Shown: positions 28,571 to 40,075 of the stretch, piece by piece
Position numbering within the stretch: the first letter of the stretch is position 1
How the letters are laid out: every line of letters begins with the position of its first letter
Origin: Amyelois transitella
Taxonomy: Eukaryota > Arthropoda > Insecta > Lepidoptera > Pyralidae
Reading direction: 5' to 3'
Assembly (NCBI RefSeq): GCF_032362555.1
Contig: NC_083514.1
Location: 9,719,001 to 9,783,000 of the forward strand
DNA length: 64,000 nt
Made by a program: the position numbers and the translations under genes
Notes under the pieces: model-generated
The model's input: only the letters and a program-made list of their open reading frames with translations
Databases searched by the model: none
Told to the model about the DNA's origin: nothing

Positions 28571-29817
28571 TCATAAATCTTTTCCAAAATCATTTGCATC
28601 AATCCCGATCAACTCACAAGAGATTTCAAATAATCTCTGCTGATGTTCAACATTCTTTGAGAAGCGATTGCTAATTCCTTCTATACAATTACTAATATAC
28701 AATCCACTCTTTTTCTCCAAGTCTTTGTCAAAACATGCGTGGTGTATTGAAATGGCGCCTTTTGCCGGTGTTTTGAAGAACAGCTTCATAGCCCAAGGGA
28801 ACAGCCTCCGGAAGAGAGTACCGTTGAACAAATCTGTGTCAACTATTCCTGGATGAACAGCGTAGCATTTGACCGGATAGCCTTCTTGGTCAAGCAACCT
28901 GTTTATGTATCGGGCACTCATGAGCTGAAACAGAAAACATATATTTAAAAACAGAACATGAACATATTATTTTTAACATAAAAAAATTTAAATTTGATAA
29001 CTTTTAAGAAAGTATGACATGATATCAATTTGTGGTGTTGCTAACATATAAATTAAATCTCAAGTTTAATTTTTTATATAATCAAATATATTCGAAAACA
29101 AGAGAGTACCTGTGCCAATTTAGATTGTGCATAAGCTGCGGTTGTGTCATAATGCTCCTTCATGTTAATATCGTCAAAGTATATTTTTCCTGGATAATGT
29201 GCGCAGGATGTCACATTCACAACTCTTGCAGACTCCTCGAAAGTACCGCCTTTTTTCAACGCTGGCAACAATAGATGCGTCAAATAAAAATGACCCAGAT
29301 GATTTGTAGACAACTGTGTTTCAATGCCATCTTCAGTCAATTTATAATCACCAAACATTATTCCTGCATTGTTTACAAGAATATGAATAGCTGGATATTT
29401 CTTTAAAACATTTTCCGCGAACTGCTTCACTGACTTTAACGACTGCAAATCCAGTTGAAACACTGTTAAGTTTTGTCCATTCTCCATAGTTTCCGATAGT
29501 GTCTGCGCTAATTCTGGTTTTCTAATTCCGATGACAACATTCATGTTAGCTTTTAGTAGTCCTCGTACCACTTCGGCGCCGATACCGCGAGCTCCTCCGG
29601 TCACAACGGCGATTTTCCTGCTCGCATCTGGCAACACTATTTTGTTCCGTCGTATATTTACCCAGTCATCGATTAATCCACCAACGCCGGCTCCTTGCAT
29701 GTCTATAGTGTATCTCAATTCACTCAGGATATGTTTCACTGGTTTATGTCTATTTAAGAACCAGTAAACAGCCGCGGCGGTTGTTAAAATGGCTGCAGAT
29801 GCGATGGCGACCGACAT
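28571..29817 (-). CDS. short-chain dehydrogenase/reductase, DHRSX/retinol-dehydrogenase-like
   Basis: Two exons on the minus strand, 29817-29110 and 28924-28571, joined in phase 0 (CAG|GTACTC donor, TTTCAG acceptor), 353 residues, complete. Residues 3-20 form a hydrophobic N-terminal anchor. The classical SDR Rossmann fold follows: cofactor motif TGGARGIG at 73-80, NNAG at 149-152, catalytic Asn172, Ser204 (NVTSCAHY), Tyr229 and Lys233 (YAQSK). After the junction come HPGIVDTDLF and a TPAKGA segment typical of DHRSX, DHRS and RDH12-type enzymes. It should be an NAD(P)-dependent oxidoreductase anchored at the ER or a related membrane; the substrate is not evident. The gene lies wholly inside the first intron of the TBC1D12/14-like gene on the opposite strand. 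The intron is only about 185 bases. Confidence 0.9.
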
Positions 29818-30508
29818 GTTTGAGGTTATGTTGTCGTCCGTACTATGCGACGCTTGCTTTCACTCTGTTGGAAATCCTCTACGCTTTCTCTCACTGCGCT
29901 GTTTGGGTTCTCATTGTACCGTTAGTCCTGTGCCCGAACGAAGATATAATTATAATTTTTTTTACTGTTTGGGAGTTGAAAAATATATGGATCAACGCGT
30001 TATCGTGTCGTCTATGTAGCCTTGAATGATTGTGACGACTGCTCAAAGGCGGATTGATATTATTAGATCCATTGACATATGTGACATTTTTAGCAATATA
30101 GTTTACCTAGTGGGGCCCTCTTGTTTGACCGGTGTTCGTTCAACCTCCTCATTCGGTGTACCTCCAACCAGTTATAAAGTTTTCTTGCCCTAACTAACTT
30201 TGTATATTCACACGCATGCGTTTATTACGCTGGGGAATTTATTCTTCCGTTCTGTCCATTTCTAATTACAGCTCATTAAATTAATTGCAGGTCACAACAT
30301 AAGTTGACCAAAGACCAGTTGTTTCTTTTTTTTTTCTTAAAATAACGTAGCGGTATCTAGCTTATTGGCCCGTTAAGATTTAATTAAAGGGTCTTTGAAC
30401 TGACAGCAGCTGCAGCAATGTTGCGTAGCGTTGGAATGGAATGGTGTAATGTGATGACGCAATTTCGCATTGCTGTTTATTTACGTTTGTGAATTCTTTG
30501 TGCTGCAC
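29818..30508. other. 5' flank of the SDR gene
   Basis: Presumed SDR promoter region, inside the TBC1D intron. No further coding exon seen. Confidence 0.4.
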
Positions 30509-30805
30509 TACATAGTTCTTCGTAAGACGTGACTTGACGTCATCTATACTGTGTGTAACTTAATTCTGTTCAAGCATTGGGATTTGTTGATCAACATATA
30601 GCACTCTTCTTCTTTATCCAATTCTGGTCGCATTAATTGGGTCTTTTATAGTTCTTGGTAAGGCGTGATGTCATCTATGCGTTTAACTTCATTCTCTTCC
30701 AGCATTGGGAGTTGTAGATCATTATTTGTCTGGGTGAGCTCTTTATTTGTCTGGGTTCGATACTCGTCTTCTTTGTCCAATCCTGTTCTCATTGATTGGG
30801 TACGA
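30509..30805. repeat. diverged tandem duplication, ~150-bp units
   Basis: ACATAGTTCTTCGTAAGACG, CATCTATACTGTGTG, CAAGCATTGGGATTTGTTGA and GCATTAATTGGGTC in the first unit match TATAGTTCTTGGTAAGGCGT, CATCTATGCG, CCAGCATTGGGAGTTGTAGA and CATTGATTGGGTAC in the second. The second unit has an extra TTATTTGTCTGGGT repeat. Confidence 0.6.
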
Positions 30806-31345
30806 TACCTACTCAACTTTTTTAATACAAGCATTGAATAATTTGGGCCAAGTTGTATTGGTCGCACTCAATGAATTATTTTAACAAGCGAAAATTATCT
30901 CTAAGATTACATCTGTTCACCAGCTTTATGACCTCAGGACATTGCATTCTCATACAACCTGCACCAAAGTTTAATTAAATCGAACAACAGAAAGATGATC
31001 AAATTTATCTTTCAAGATTTGATTACAGACAAAGACGAGAACAGGTGTAAAAGTAAATAAACGCTTGTTTTACGATACAATAAATTACGTGACTGACTGT
31101 TATCTGATTAATTGCATTCAATGCTATGGAAAATATTGGTCAATGACATTGTAGAATTTATTGTTGTAAACTCAAAGTGTATTCTTATCAATGATTTGTG
31201 TGTCATCATAAAGTATTTTGTTATGTATTTGGTTGTACACACTATGCTTCGTAAGGAAATTTTCCGTGGTTTCTTAAAGACATAGATAAAATTTATATTT
31301 TGAATAGTGATGTGTTTCACTATGTGGTACTTCGCTCAAACTTTG

Positions 31346-31578
31346 ACGGCCTCTGTGGCGCAGCGGTAGTGCGCTTGTCTGTGTCACCGGAGGTCCCGGG
31401 TTCGAATCCCGGCCAGGGCATGATGAGAAACGAACTTTCTCTGATTGGCCTGGGTCTTGGATGTTTATCTATATACGTATTTATTATAAAATATAGTATC
31501 GTTGAGTTAGTATCTCGTAACACAAGTTTCGAACTTACTTCGAGGCTAACTCAATCTGTGTAATTTGTCCCGTATATA
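31346..31578 (+). repeat. SINE A, full length, close to consensus (family reference)
   Basis: tRNA-like head of about 72 bases: A box TGGCGCAGCGGTAGTGCGC, B box GGGTTCGAATCCC, pairing of GCCTCTG with CAGGGC as an acceptor-stem remnant. Then body and terminal CTCAATCTGTGTAATTTGTC. The intact boxes suggest RNA polymerase III transcription is possible. Confidence 0.9.
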
Positions 31579-32078
31579 TTTAAACTGGAAACGAATTATT
31601 AGATCCGTGTAATCACTTATTCCGGTATTTCCTGCCTAATGATGCTAATTGCTCGATTCTAGATAATTCAGACAAGTCTATTACGTACGGCAATCTTATC
31701 GTTCCAAATACATACAGACGTCATGGCCATACGTAATAAATGAAATGTTTACCCGTACACAAATACGTTGCCTTCGGCTGGTATTTTTCCTTAACTTTTT
31801 GTTTTTGTTAAAAAAAAATGCACTGTCTTGATAAAATAATGAATGAATTTTATTAATATAAGTAACAAGGACTCATTTGTATTAGTAATGCTTATAAACT
31901 ATGTTAGTACCTTAAAATAATAAATTAAGAAACAGCAAAGTATGTAAAAGTAGACGTCATAATAACTGAACCTGTTTTGTTTATGGATAACAAAAACAAA
32001 TAATTTTTACAGTCTGTAACCACAGCGAAGCGGTAGAATCGCACAAAACAAAATCCCACTAATCCTGTTCCTGAAACA
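31579..32078. other. intronic sequence, nothing recognised
   Basis: AT-rich; no repeats of the local families. Confidence 0.5.
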
Positions 32079-32321
32079 ATGCAGCAAAACATTGAAGCTC
32101 GGCGCATGGGCAATCACAATAGCCAATCCGAACCTGTGGAACCTGTTCCGAAGTCCCAACGGGCCGATGCCCTCACCAAAACGTTGGCCTTGGATGCACC
32201 ATCTATGAGTAGCGATTTCATACCGGCATCTGAAGATTTAATAGTAAAAGACCTTGATATGCCAGTGATAAATATTACAATCAAAATGCGGTCGTTTTTG
32301 AAAAAAGTTTGGTATTTATAA
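32079..32321 (+). CDS. hypothetical 80-residue protein
   Basis: Complete ATG-TAA frame, not recognised. Contains SEPVEPVPKSQRADALTKT and DFIPASEDLIVKDLDMPVI; mixed composition, no signal peptide or membrane segment. Base use is less AT-rich than the flanks, and an AATAAA follows at 32397-32402. It could be a small intronless gene or a retrocopied fragment of a larger gene; it could also be chance. Confidence 0.3.
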   Translation: MQQNIEARRMGNHNSQSEPVEPVPKSQRADALTKTLALDAPSMSSDFIPASEDLIVKDLDMPVINITIKMRSFLKKVWYL

Positions 32322-32809
32322 AAATGCACTAATGCTCAGTTACTTGGAGTTCTTTAAAGTGCATCAAATACAAAATTTCATCCCCTGTGTTTTTAAAATA
32401 AATGGAGACACTTTGTATTGTTTTACATTTAATCATACTAAAATACGAAATAAACAATGTAAAACAGCTCTAAAACTGCAATTATATTCATAAATTACAA
32501 TATAATGACAATGTTTACGTCCCACTCATTTCCAACAGCAATAGCAATTTTTCTATTAATTTAAGAAAAAAAAAACACATTTAAAAAAAATTAAATGAGC
32601 AAGCGGAGATGAAAAAGCAGATGTTGTTTTATGTTGATGATAAAAATGCTAATGATATTCAGACAGGATGCGGACCTTGTAGACGGCTTGGCATTGCACC
32701 TGTAAGTTAAACACGTACTTGAAATTATAAGTTACACACCGCAGATATACCTATTTAAATTTATAGCTTAAGTGATCGGAAAAGATATAGGTTCCTGAAA
32801 TGATGTGTT

Positions 32810-32935
32810 GAAGAAATTGAAAGCAAGAACAGATAATCTTAAATAATGCGTACTCTAAATCGACGAGTTTGCAGAAGCAAAAGAATTATGCAGGATAATT
32901 GCAAGTGAAAAGTTGTACTCTCAACTATTAAGGTA
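32810..32935 (+). mobile_element. strongly decayed LINE tail
   Basis: TTGCAGAAGCAAAAGAATTA, TGCAGGATAATTGCAAGTGA resemble the GAAGCGAAGGAAGTATGCAG, GATCGTGGCAAGTGGAA stretch of better copies. Confidence 0.4.
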
Positions 32936-34913
32936 CAAACATATTCATAGACTAGGGCGAATTAGAAATTTATCGGACGTCATTATTATTTATAGCTCTG
33001 AGACCCGAAATCCTTTTCCAATCCAAGGACATCAGTAACAAAACAACATGCTATGAAAAAACAGACTGAGCAAAATTTGTACGGGCTGTCCTTTATCAAT
33101 CTTTAGCGCTTTCAAAAGTATCTTAAAATAGAACATTTGTGTCTCACACCCACATCAAAAGATAATCATATTATGTCCTCTTATACCATTGCCATTTTCG
33201 TCCTACGCTTCATCTTTTCAAGGTGTTGCTAACCCTTCTCTTGCTATCAGTTCTTCTTCGCGTAAAAGTATTTCAACCATAATATGCCTTTGTATTAAAG
33301 CTTTACTGTCGTGATTAGCTTTGTGTCAGCTGTTGTCAAGGCTGCTTCCATTCATAGCGTCATGACGTCATTATCAGTACTACTATTGATAGCTGTATAA
33401 TTACGAAATCTATTATTGACCGTGCTATTATCAATTTGTAAAACAATTGGAATTATCGTTTACTTCATTTATTTATATTCTCGTTTAAAATGGATTTGAT
33501 AATTTATTTAGATATGTTATTTAGTTACTACGGAGTAACTAACTATGGTTATTATTTTCTTAAAGTGTCTCGATTCGATTTGGTAGTTTCTGCACAACAT
33601 AATGATTGAGATATTCATGATAGTTTGTAATTGTAAGTATTAAATGTGAATGCAGTCCTACTAAATCTAAAATATCTTATAGCCAATCCGCTCCAAATAG
33701 TTGTAACTTTACTTAACCATAAAATTAAAGCCGTAAAGCTTGATTAAAATTCGATTTACGATTACTTTTATGATGCAATTAATTGTATAAGAAAATTATA
33801 GTTAGCTAGCGGAAGTTCGCTTGTGGTCTCTGTGTAGGAAAATCTTTAGAAACCGCGTATATTAATTGCTCTGAGTAATGATAGCTTAAGACTAATATAA
33901 GGACTACATAACGTTAATAACCGTGTAGTGTGTATGAAAGGAAAAAGGAAATGGCTCCAATTGCTATAGAAAGTCTATGCGTAGTACGTTCTTAAATAAA
34001 TCTTTAAACTTTGTAACTAAAGAAGTAGCAGTAAAATTAGTTTTAAGTAATTTTTTTGACGTCAACCAGTGTTGTGAAAGGAAAAGTTATGACAATATGA
34101 TGTTTGAAATGTCCCATTATAATGAATTTGATTTTGAAAGGCAATACAATGTGTAATCCTGAAATTTACAAAAAAAATATTTGTGATTTTATTATAATAC
34201 ATTGATTTATACAACGATGTGAGAATTGGATTGTGCAATTGAATATTTTATAATTTTTCTTCGTAAGCTGGCCAAAGAAAGACTGACATCTTGACATAGA
34301 CTGACTCTCTTCAAATGATCCCTGTAATTTAACAAATTTGCGTGCATCCAACCGTGGCGTCATACGCCAGTGGCTTCACAAAATAAATCTCATGTTACTT
34401 GCGAAGTAGAACGAAACATCGGGCCCTTCTTGACCTGATACTTTGGTATTGTATTACAATTTCTTTAAGGTTTTTTTAAAAACTAAATAGGTCCTAAACA
34501 ATATGGTTCTTCAGCTCATTGTTGTCACATTCATGTCTTAAAATTATTTTTACAATACAGAACAGGTATATTTTCGTACTCATGTCTTTGTCGATGATTT
34601 CTTCGGAGTATGAAGCATTATTGAATATTTAAAGTATCCGCGCGGCCCTGTTTCAAACTGATTACTTTATCGATTTTATGACCAACTTCAGAAACGTTGC
34701 TACGTTTGACTTTTATACTGTCGGTATTGTTCACATTCCTGACTCAGGAACATAATTAGCATTATTGTTCATTACTGGTGACTAATCCGTATCGCCTGCT
34801 TTGCTTTGTGAATTTAGCTTCTTCGGTGTAAATTCTGTGGATTACGTCACAGTAGTTTTCATATTTTGATCGGAAATGACCAAGTTCACAATGTCGATTC
34901 AACTTTACGTGAT
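32936..34913. other. intronic sequence without recognised genes
   Basis: A reversed 65-codon frame at 34166-34363 (LDARKFVKLQGSFEESQSMS) looks non-random and may be an old transposon-derived fragment, but I cannot name it. Confidence 0.45.
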
Positions 34914-35419
34914 AATAAATAATAGTTTAAAAAAAACTAAAAAACTACGCTTTTATTGCTGATCAAACTAAAAAATAGAAAATAAAAATTAATGACAAAG
35001 GAATTCAGTAGTAGCAAGTCGAACAATCAGTTATAGTCAGTTGTAGTAGTAATTACCTCGGATTAAAATTATAACAAAATTAATTTTATAAACAAAACAA
35101 TTTAAATCAGAGTAAAAAGCGTGGGGTGCCTGATGTAGTAAATATTAAAATCATTCTATTAGCATATATTTATGACAAGAGAGTTATGAAAATGAAGTAA
35201 AATGCACCCCACGCTTTTTACTCTGATTTAAATTGTTTTGTTTATAAAATTAATTTTGTTATAATTTTAATCCGAGGTAATTACTACTACAACTGACTAT
35301 AACTGATTGTTCGACTTGCTACTACTGAATTCCTTTGTCATTAATTTTTATTTTCTATTTTTTAGTTTGATCAGCAATAAAAGCGTAGTTTTTTAGTTTT
35401 TTTTAAACTATTATTTATT
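34914..35419. repeat. perfect 216-bp inverted repeat with 74-bp spacer
   Basis: Left arm 34914-35129 and right arm 35204-35419 are exact reverse complements as far as I can read, with paired positions summing to 70333 throughout. Pairing stops at both outer ends. Spacer 35130-35203. The arms are AT-rich single-copy-looking sequence with no coding frame. Directly after the right arm, 35411-35464 repeats (with changes) the sequence TTTTCTATTTTTTAGTT to TAGTTTTTT of 35350-35400. Confidence 0.93.
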
Positions 35420-35639
35420 TTCTATTTTTTAGTTCGATTAGCAATAAAACCCGTAGTTTTTTTATACAATTATTTTTTGGAAGTTACCACTTCTAGTATA
35501 ACTATCTTACTAGAAAAGACTTTCGCAACCATGCACCCATCGCCGGAGGTTTAGTTAGTTGTGAAACTAACTTTCTTAAAGTTATATGTGGCCTGATTGG
35601 ATTAAATCTCATAATATTCTCATCATCATGATTCTTTTT

Positions 35640-35782
35640 AAGGCGATGGGCTTGCAACCTGTCACTATTTGAATCTCAATTCTATCTTAAAGCCAAATAG
35701 CTGAAGGTGGCCTATCAGTCTTTACAAGACTGTTGGCTCTGTCTACCCCGCAAGGGATATAGACGTGATTATATGTGATGAT
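35640..35782 (+). repeat. SINE B, 3' half
   Basis: AGGCGATGGGCTTGCAACCT to TAGACGTGATTATATGTGAT, followed by a short GATGAT run. Confidence 0.8.
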
Positions 35783-37919
35783 GATGATGATATTATATGT
35801 ATGATGATTGTTAAACCCAGTTGAAAAGAATTTTATAGTGATAAATCACTGTTGATAATATTTTTGACTATCCAGCAAACGTAATAATTTTCGATTGTGG
35901 CCTTGCCAGGAATCAAACCACAAGATTAAGAGGCAGATTGATACAGGAACAAAAATATTTCAAACATACCTCCACTGCCTTTACAACCAGGAACGCAACA
36001 AAGTTTATCTGAAGACATCGTGGCACTTTTGTTGTAAAATCTGTCTTTTACAAAAACAAACACAAACTTGGGACTCCTATCTCAAATAATAAGGTACTTT
36101 TCACAGGAGTCCTATCTCAAAATATCTGCACAACACAGTAAACACAGTCAGAGTCCAATCTCAGATGATAAAATCACACGAATATCCGGAAGAACAAAGC
36201 TCGGCTCAACGGAAGATTCCAAACTCCAAATAACGACAAGTTATCAGCACAAAACAAAGTGCAAATAGGTAAATACACAGGCACCGGTAAAAAACAACAG
36301 AAAGAAAGTTTACAGGTGTTCGAATCGAATTCAATCAAAACTTACAGCAAAACTTATTTGACATAAATAAACTGAACTGTCACTCATTTTCCAAACGAGT
36401 ATTACAGTGTTGCTATTATAAATAGGCAAAAGATACCTAATGTTAATTCAAGAATTGCATTAATATGTTAAATACGTATTAAATATCGCAAAGTTCTGTA
36501 GGTAGTAACTTTATTCTTGTATTATTGTAAATTTAGTTATTCAATTTTCATTTATTACTTTTGTTTTATTACTTATATATTTTTTATTGTTTTAAAATAT
36601 TCTACTAATTCTACTATTGTTTCTAATGGTAATTCTAAATGGAGCAATGCGATGAAATAAAGAAGCCTCAGGTTAATAGTAACATTATATGGAAATATAT
36701 TACATCTCTTTTTGACTCATTATACGTCAGAACTTCTTGGTTTCTTGTATGGAGATTACTGGCACTGGTGCTATCTCTGTCTCTCTTACTCTCATACGAA
36801 GGATCTAAAAATGAATTTATTAATCCTGGCAGTTTTAATAAGGATAATGAGAAACTCTTATCAAAATATTGCATTGTCATCGGTCCTTGATACGTGTGCA
36901 AAGTTCCAAGTTGATCAGACGTTTAGAAATCAGTGAAAATTAAGCTCAAAGATTCCGTTACATACATACATACAACCCAAGCTAATAAAAGCGTAGTAAA
37001 AACAAGCTATTTTTCTCCAGTGTAATAAAGGATTTTTCTCATTTCACATATGGTCACTTTTCATAAATCCATTGCCATATGTAAAAAATTACTTGCTGTC
37101 TTAAGCAGATCTAATACTGGCCGAAATACTATTAAAGCGAAAAGGCATTAAAGATTTTGAGGAGAATTATGTCTATGCCGGCAGCTGGCCGTAAAATCTT
37201 GCCTTGCTTTTTTTCACCGCTCCGTTGCAGAACTTTCTTTTATACGTGCATTCTTTAGTCTATTCTTCTCTCTGTTTTATCATACCATTTGGCCGTGATT
37301 TGGATTATAACATCTAAACGATACATACCTAGAACAAACCTTATGTCATAAAATTTGTTTGTTTTGATTCTTCTGTGACTAACCCATCATGAGCTCTGAA
37401 TCAGTGTTTATCACTGTTGAGTCATGGCATGCCTAATAATGATTATGTCTTAGTCAAAGTAGATTTTGTATAATTCTGTTGGTACTGCAAATATCCATGT
37501 TTATAGTTTCGTGTTTCATTGCTGTAAATCGGTTTGCAATAGTTTGCATAAGCACCGAATGTTTCGAATGATTTCGTTCAAAACATTGCATGCTTCCTTC
37601 GGCTGTAGAAATTCTTTGAACAAGTGCAATCGTTGGTACAATTTTTTCCCACAATATTTAGATATTTTTAAGATGAACGGTGATTTTGTTGGTTGCGTTG
37701 CGTTACATCTTGGGGTACAACTTCTAATGCTCTATCTTCGTGTGTCGTATTTATCTTATCATCACTTTACAACTTAGCGGAAGTGATTACAGTTTTGGTT
37801 CTTGTCATAACTGTCCTCATTTCTAAAAACCCAAGCGTTTTATAACATTTGACACAAATGAAAAAAATTAAAGCTTCCATTACTGAAGAGATTTCAACAA
37901 TTATTTCACTATCATTATT
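35783..37919. other. intronic sequence without recognised genes
   Basis: Two short frames at 35895-36089 and 36068-36268 share a repeated CTCCTATCTCAAA-type word (near 36073 and 36110) but match no family I know. Confidence 0.45.
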
Positions 37920-38155
37920 GCCGTGTGGTTCCCGACACCAATTGATAAAAGAATAGGACCACTCCATCTCTTTCCCATGGATGTTGTAAAACGCGACTAA
38001 GGGATAGGCTTATAAACTTGGTATTTTTCTTTTAGGCAACGGGCTAACAACCTGATACTTTATATAAGAATCTCAATTCTATCAGTAAGCCAAACATGGC
38101 CTATCAGTTTTTTCAAGACGCAAGGGATACAGACGTGATAATATATTTGTATGTA
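37920..38155 (+). repeat. SINE B, full length, 3' part shortened
   Basis: Head GCCGTGTGGTTCCCGACACC; the CTGTTGGCTCTGTCTACC segment is deleted. Confidence 0.8.
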
Positions 38156-39994
38156 TGATGCCTAACTATATTGTTGTAACTCATTCCACCATTCGATGAA
38201 AAACATCGAAGACCGCCATTCACTAAATAAATCAGAATTATTACCGAATTTCCTATAACAAAATCGTAAGAATATAGTATCACGAGTATCATTGTTCGTA
38301 ATAACAAGCGGAGTGTTTGATGCATTAACATTGTTTTATTCGGCGTCCCCCTCTCCCGATTACGAATCTGGGACAATTTCGATCCTGCCTGGACGTTCCC
38401 GGATTTGTCCTACTTAGCCAAGAGGTGTGGGTGTGGCTTGGGTTGGTCAAAATTCAAAGGTTTCAATTCTTTTATGAATATCTTATGAGCGGAATCGTTT
38501 CTAAGTGCTTGTTCAGTGCTGTTAATTGATATAAGTAGTTGTTTGTTTTTGTAATTGTTTTTTTCTAAGAAATCGTAATTAAAATAATGCCTGTCAAACA
38601 CTGACAAGCACTCTTAATAGTATGCCATGTTCCTTTTGCAATTTTATTTTATAGAACAATAGAAATATCAATGATCGGTCAGTTATTATAAGTATGGAAT
38701 GGTTTAATTTTTAATTTTGATAATCTAGTCTTAATTATGACAAAAGGAATGAATTTGGCATCAATATATTTGGGTAAGTATAGGTGCTACACCTTTCTAT
38801 GATTTTGTTTTATATCTTATCTATTGCGTAAACTAACAGATGGTTTACAAAACAGTCATTGCTATCGTGTTACGAAACATATACGATAAAATCACTTTCG
38901 TCAAAAACGAAGTGATTTTGACATGAACCTTGAATTTCTTATCGCTCATTTATGCCATTAATTAAAACTTCCGAAGATTAATTTTGCATTCTTTTGTTAT
39001 TTATGTGAGTGCCACCTGTACATTGTTGAGTTGGGCTTATTAATTACCATAGTATAAGTCTGAGGTAACGTTCCTCTAATAGAAAAAAACATCGTTTTAT
39101 TTAACGCCACCTACGCGCGTGAATTTAGCACCACATACTAAAAAATACAGGGATATATTCGCAAATCACACGGGAACTATAATTTTTTAGCGTGATGAAA
39201 AGTGTCCTATATTTTACTTCAGAATCTTGATTAAATATGTATACGCAAACTTTAAAGAAGATTGATTCAGTTGATTACGTTTGAATAGGCACACAAACAA
39301 ACAAACTCACATTTATAATATTAGTTAGAATACTGCTCTATCATCAACATTATGATGTTTCTTATAATAAATCAAGCGGAGGATATATAGAGACTTCTTA
39401 GAAAAGCAATTTGTTATTCTACACCTCGGTTTCTTATTAATCTGTGCATTGAATCTAGTTTATGCTCTGCGCATGCTCAGATCGCTAACATTGAACTGAA
39501 AACTGGTTATTAATCTTTAATACCCAGTCTGGTTCTATCAACAAGGAAATATTACGAGTGTAAAGATGATGTTGTCTAGTGGGGAATCAATGTCACTTTT
39601 TATAGTTGGTTTGCCTTTACAAAGTATGCTGAATACAATCTCAAGTTTATGTTCCAGCCTGGCTTTTTAAACATCATCTGAAATATAAAAACCATCGAAC
39701 TAAAGTACAATTCACAAAATTAACCCGTCAGACTGCTCAGACAATGGTCAATTCCGTTACGGTGAAAAAATTCGACCAGTGAAAGTGGCATGGCATTGGG
39801 ATTATTTCGAGCGAGCTGTATTATGAAACTTTCATTTATTTTGTTATTACACGTTGGTAATTGACGTGAATCTTCGTTTATGTAAGAAGTTCGTAGTTGG
39901 GAAAGTGAATTCAGAATGTAACTACCATTTTTGTCTATTTTCTCGTCCGTACTGCAGCGCGTTATATTTTAGGCAAATTTCTTCTGTTCAGCTG
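38156..39994. other. intronic sequence
   Basis: 39215-39330 ends ACAAACAAACTCACATTTAT, AATATTAGTTAG and is probably a diverged repeat C copy. Nothing else recognised. Confidence 0.45.
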
Positions 39995-40075
39995 AGCGTG
40001 GCCTATCAATCTTTTCAAGATTGTTGGCTCTGTCTACCCCGTTAGGCATATAGACGTGATCATATGTATGTATGT
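39995..40075 (+). repeat. SINE B, last ~80 bases
   Basis: GAGCGTGGCCTATCAATCTT to GATCATATGTATGTATGT. Confidence 0.75.

Noticed and set aside
31346..31578. Genuine tRNA gene in the GCCTCTGTGGCGCAGCGG...GGTTCGAATCC heads
   Set aside because: The tRNA-like part is always fused to the same ~150-base body, occurs in six copies with mismatched acceptor stems, and is therefore a tRNA-derived SINE.
36639..36890. 83-codon ORF with a hydrophobic stretch (WRLLALVLSLSLLL) as a membrane protein
   Set aside because: Only one hydrophobic run in AT-rich DNA, with a competing frame of similar length; no other support.
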